A DNA stretch of 16,475 bases, taken from JAAYAY01 sp964429355 (GTDB taxonomy: Bacteria; Planctomycetota; Planctomycetia; Pirellulales; Thermoguttaceae). Where the stretch lies: the NCBI GenBank assembly GCA_964429355.1, contig CAYSCH010000209.1, positions 1-16,475 of the forward strand, written 5' to 3'. The notes beneath the pieces are model-generated. The model was given only the letters and a program-made list of their open reading frames with translations. It made no database searches and was not told where the DNA came from. Positions within the stretch are counted from its first letter, which is position 1; the number at the start of each line of letters is the position of its first letter. A program made the translations under genes and the position numbers. Positions 14,119 through 16,475 of this stretch are shown one piece after another.

Positions 14119-15690
14119 CTACCGCTCGTTCTTCTCGAACCAGCTCGTGAGCAGCTTCTGGCGGTCGGTGGCGGTTGCGCTGCGGGAACGGTCGTTTCTG
14201 TCGGAGCCGTGTTCGACGCTCCAGCCGTCCCACTCGCGAAAGGCGTGGTAGGCCCAGTCCCAATCGTTCTCTTCCATGATTTCGATCACGTCGCGAAGAT
14301 AGTCATGGGCGCTCGTGCCGGGAGCCCAGCGGATAGCGCTGAATTCGCCGATGTAGATGTGCACTCCGTAATCGCGCTGGTAGTCGATAGCCGGCTTGAG
14401 GGCCTGCCGGAGTGCGTCCTTATCCCAGTGACGGCCGTCGATCTCGCCGGGGTAGCTGATGCCGACCGGCGCCTCGTAAACGCCCTGGTGGGTGAACTGG
14501 TGGGGCTGGTACATATGGACGCTGTAGACCACCCGCTCCACGTCGATGGGTTCGAAGAATTCCAGCGACGACGGGCTGCCCCAGGGGGCGGGCTCGACGA
14601 TGATTGCATGGTTCGGATCGATCGCACGAACGGCACGGGCAGTCTTGGTGGCCAATGCGTGCCAGTCCATCGCGCCTTCACCCACTATGCCCTCGACGGG
14701 TTCGTTGACCAGATCGTAGCCCCACACCTGCTCGTTGCCGCGGTAGTGGGTCGCGATCCTCTTCCAGACCTCGATGAAACAATCCTGGAACCGGGCCTCC
14801 TTGAACAGGTTGCACTCCTTCGCCTGGTTGCGGCCGCCGGGCGGAGTGTGAAGGTCGATGAGCACGTGGATGCCGACCTCTCTGCAGACGGGCAGGAGTG
14901 AATCGAGCCGCTCTAGTTGCGAATCGATCCAGCGGTTGTAGGCGTCCAGATCGCCGTCATCGGCCGGTCCGTGGGGAAAGCCGCCCCAAATGAGCTGCCA
15001 GCGGACGTGGTTGGCCTTCCACTGGCCCCCGAGAACACGAAGATCTTCAGCGTTCACGCCGGGCCCGATCATCGCGCCGCGAAGCCGCGGCAGTCCATGC
15101 CCCTTGTAGACCGGCCCGGCCTTGGCCGCGGGGTCGATCGAGCGTCGCCGGCTGACGACGGTGACCTTCAGATCGTCGAACCAGACCCGGCCGGTGACCA
15201 TCTCGAGGCCGAGAATGAGCGATGCTTCGGTGGCCTCCCGGGGCACCGAGGCCACGAATGCGATCGGTTTCCAGTCGAAGGTGCCGAACACGCTGTTCTG
15301 CTGCTGCCAGGCCTGCCCCTCGGGGCCGACCGTGTGGAGCATCACCTTGATGCCGTTCCAGACGTTCGGCGGCTGCGAGACGCCCTCGGCGCGAACCATT
15401 GCCTCCACCCGGACGCGGGTTCCTTTCAGGCCCTCGACGGGCAGCCGGAACCGAGCGTTGCGATGGCCCGGACCTTCGGATTCGGGAATTTCCACCGCGA
15501 GGGATCGGGAATCGTCGTGCGAATCCGCCAACTGCACCCCGGCTCCGCCGATCCCGGTCCAGCCCTCCAGGGCGGCGGGCGAGTCGAAGTTGGTTGCGTA
15601 GAAGGCCTCGCCCGCGCCGGCCGGCAAGGTGAGCTGGAGGGCGGCCAGACAGGTGCCGATCAGGATGCGGGCAAATGCAATGGGGTTCAT
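14119..15690 (-). CDS. Secreted GH5-family glycosidase with N-terminal beta-sandwich module
   Basis: A 523-residue protein. ATG 15688-15690 is preceded by GGAG at 8 nt and followed by a signal peptide (ARILIGTCLAALQLTLPAG, cleavage near residue 25-27). Residues about 28-180 form a beta-rich carbohydrate-binding-like module (YATNFDSPAALEGWTG to GRVWFDDLKVTVV). Residues about 200-520 are a TIM-barrel GH5 domain: HVRWQLIW, HVLIDLHTPPGG, GYDLVNEPV with acid/base Glu330, YSVHMYQPHQFTHQG, and HIYIGEFSA with nucleophile Glu449, then a tryptophan-rich end (DWAYHAFREWDGW). Both catalytic glutamates are present. GH5 enzymes cut beta-glucans, mannans and related polymers; the subfamily and substrate cannot be read here. 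The gene may be cotranscribed with the downstream ABC ATPase. Confidence 0.9.
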   Translation of the reverse strand: MNPIAFARILIGTCLAALQLTLPAGAGEAFYATNFDSPAALEGWTGIGGAGVQLADSHDDSRSLAVEIPESEGPGHRNARFRLPVEGLKGTRVRVEAMVRAEGVSQPPNVWNGIKVMLHTVGPEGQAWQQQNSVFGTFDWKPIAFVASVPREATEASLILGLEMVTGRVWFDDLKVTVVSRRRSIDPAAKAGPVYKGHGLPRLRGAMIGPGVNAEDLRVLGGQWKANHVRWQLIWGGFPHGPADDGDLDAYNRWIDSQLERLDSLLPVCREVGIHVLIDLHTPPGGRNQAKECNLFKEARFQDCFIEVWKRIATHYRGNEQVWGYDLVNEPVEGIVGEGAMDWHALATKTARAVRAIDPNHAIIVEPAPWGSPSSLEFFEPIDVERVVYSVHMYQPHQFTHQGVYEAPVGISYPGEIDGRHWDKDALRQALKPAIDYQRDYGVHIYIGEFSAIRWAPGTSAHDYLRDVIEIMEENDWDWAYHAFREWDGWSVEHGSDRNDRSRSATATDRQKLLTSWFEKNER

Positions 15691-15911
15691 GGTGAGGCTC
15701 CGGCATGGAGGTCGCAGGGGCAGGGCCGACGAGCCAAAGCGAGCTACCGCTCGAGCTGAAAACAGCCTGCTCCCCGCAAGTCGCGAGTCTTTCTGGAAGT
15801 TTTCCCGGTCTTCGAGGTTCGTGATGCCCAGGAATCTGCGAACCACGATACCGGCCCCCGCTTTGGGCCGCAAGTCGCCAGCCATGGGCCCGAGGAACCG
15901 CTCAGGCCACG

Positions 15912-15949
15912 CGGAGACGGTTGCCGCGAGCCGGAGGCAACCGTCTCCG
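15912..15949 (-). terminator. Perfect 14-bp stem-loop after the oxidoreductase gene
   Basis: CGGAGACGGTTGCC (15912-15925) and GGCAACCGTCTCCG (15936-15949) form a perfect 14-bp GC-rich stem with a 10-nt loop. It starts 17 nt after the stop codon of the minus-strand Gfo/Idh/MocA gene. No T-run follows, so it is terminator-like by position and stability only. It also separates this gene from the GH5 gene. No gene is seen in 15691-15966. Confidence 0.5.
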
Positions 15950-15966
15950 TGAACCACGGCCGGGGC

Positions 15967-16475
15967 TCAGACCTCTTCCGGCAGGACGTAGGGCGCGCGA
16001 TACTCCTGGCGGCGCAGGAAGCTGTCCGCTTCGGGATCGTTTACGAAACGCTCTGTCTTCGGGTCGAAATGCACGCTGCGGCCAAGCTTGCAGGAGATCT
16101 TGGCCAGGTGGCAAATTGCGGTCGAAAGGTGCCCCTGTTCCACATCGGCGTTGAGGTCCTCGTGCTTTCGGCTGCGGATCGCATCGAGCCAGTTCTTGAA
16201 GTGGGGGGCGCTTTCGCTGCGCCAGTCGATCAGCTGGCTGGCGGAAATCGCGTCCTGGACCTGGCCGGCGGTTTTGAACGGGCCCGGTTCGTTGTTCGGG
16301 CCGAGGAACGAGTAGTAACTGGAGTAGTCGGGAAAGATCATGTAGCCTTTCGTGCCAAAGAAGATCTCGCCCACGCACTGGTTTTCGGCCACGAAGGGAT
16401 ACTTGTCCCGCATGCCGGCTTCCGAGTTCGTGTACCAGTGGCGAACCTCGAAGGTCACCAGCACCTTGCGATCGG
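15967..16475 (-). CDS. Gfo/Idh/MocA-family oxidoreductase, C-terminal part (runs off the window)
   Basis: The frame is open to the right edge, so the gene starts beyond the window; 169 C-terminal residues are visible. They include KVLVTFEVRHWYTNSEAG, GEIFFGTKGYMIFPDYSSYY, HFKNWLDAIRSRKHEDLNAD, then STAICHLAKISCKLGRSVHF and FVNDPEAD. This pattern (GTKG strand, then FxNWLDAIRxRK, then a histidine/leucine helix and a short tail) is that of the C-terminal beta-sheet domain of planctomycete Gfo/Idh/MocA proteins. Most are annotated as NAD(P)-dependent sugar or inositol dehydrogenases, and many carry a Tat signal. The nucleotide-binding domain and any signal are outside the window. The substrate is unknown. 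Confidence 0.85.
   Translation of the reverse strand, partial: DRKVLVTFEVRHWYTNSEAGMRDKYPFVAENQCVGEIFFGTKGYMIFPDYSSYYSFLGPNNEPGPFKTAGQVQDAISASQLIDWRSESAPHFKNWLDAIRSRKHEDLNADVEQGHLSTAICHLAKISCKLGRSVHFDPKTERFVNDPEADSFLRRQEYRAPYVLPEEV

Overview
The window looks like chromosomal DNA of a planctomycete, probably near Pirellulales. The pointers are family-level: a DUF1559-type protein, secreted sugar hydrolases (GH127, GH5 and a six-hairpin protein), a Gfo/Idh/MocA oxidoreductase, a coproheme decarboxylase (HemQ), and short dispersed repeats of a kind I associate with these genomes. This assignment is an inference; there is no rRNA or other marker gene in the window.

The window has two contrasting halves. 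Positions 1-3850 are a decayed accessory zone. It holds a YhcG-type nuclease gene that has lost its middle in frame, the frameshifted tail of an IS66 transposase, a fragment of a PQQ-like repeat protein, a DUF1559-like lipoprotein, a small frameshifted secreted-protein remnant, a short membrane protein, and a broken gene whose last part encodes a nearly complete SCP1.201/DddA-like nucleic-acid deaminase toxin domain. Positions 3850-4490 are a non-coding, pyrimidine-rich strip that includes clusters of 9-bp and 7-bp repeat units. It separates the decayed zone from the intact genes.

From 4622 onward the genes are intact, GC-rich and mostly preceded by good ribosome binding sites. On the plus strand come a secreted six-hairpin (alpha/alpha)6 protein and a small conserved protein. 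Convergent to these on the minus strand is a secreted GH127 beta-L-arabinofuranosidase-like enzyme. A plus-strand pair follows: an HPt protein overlapping by ATGA with a response regulator fused to a PP2C (RsbU/SpoIIE) phosphatase. The rest is on the minus strand: HemQ, a tiny conserved gene with a 121-bp MITE-like element touching its stop codon, a single-domain response regulator, a LolD/MacB-type ABC ATPase, a GH5 glycosidase with an N-terminal beta-sandwich module, and the C-terminal part of a Gfo/Idh/MocA oxidoreductase that leaves the window.

Functionally, the six-hairpin protein, GH127, GH5 and perhaps the oxidoreductase fit use of plant or algal polysaccharides. The HPt, phosphatase and stand-alone receiver are phosphorelay parts without a histidine kinase in the window. 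The most unusual content is the deaminase toxin relic inside the decayed zone.
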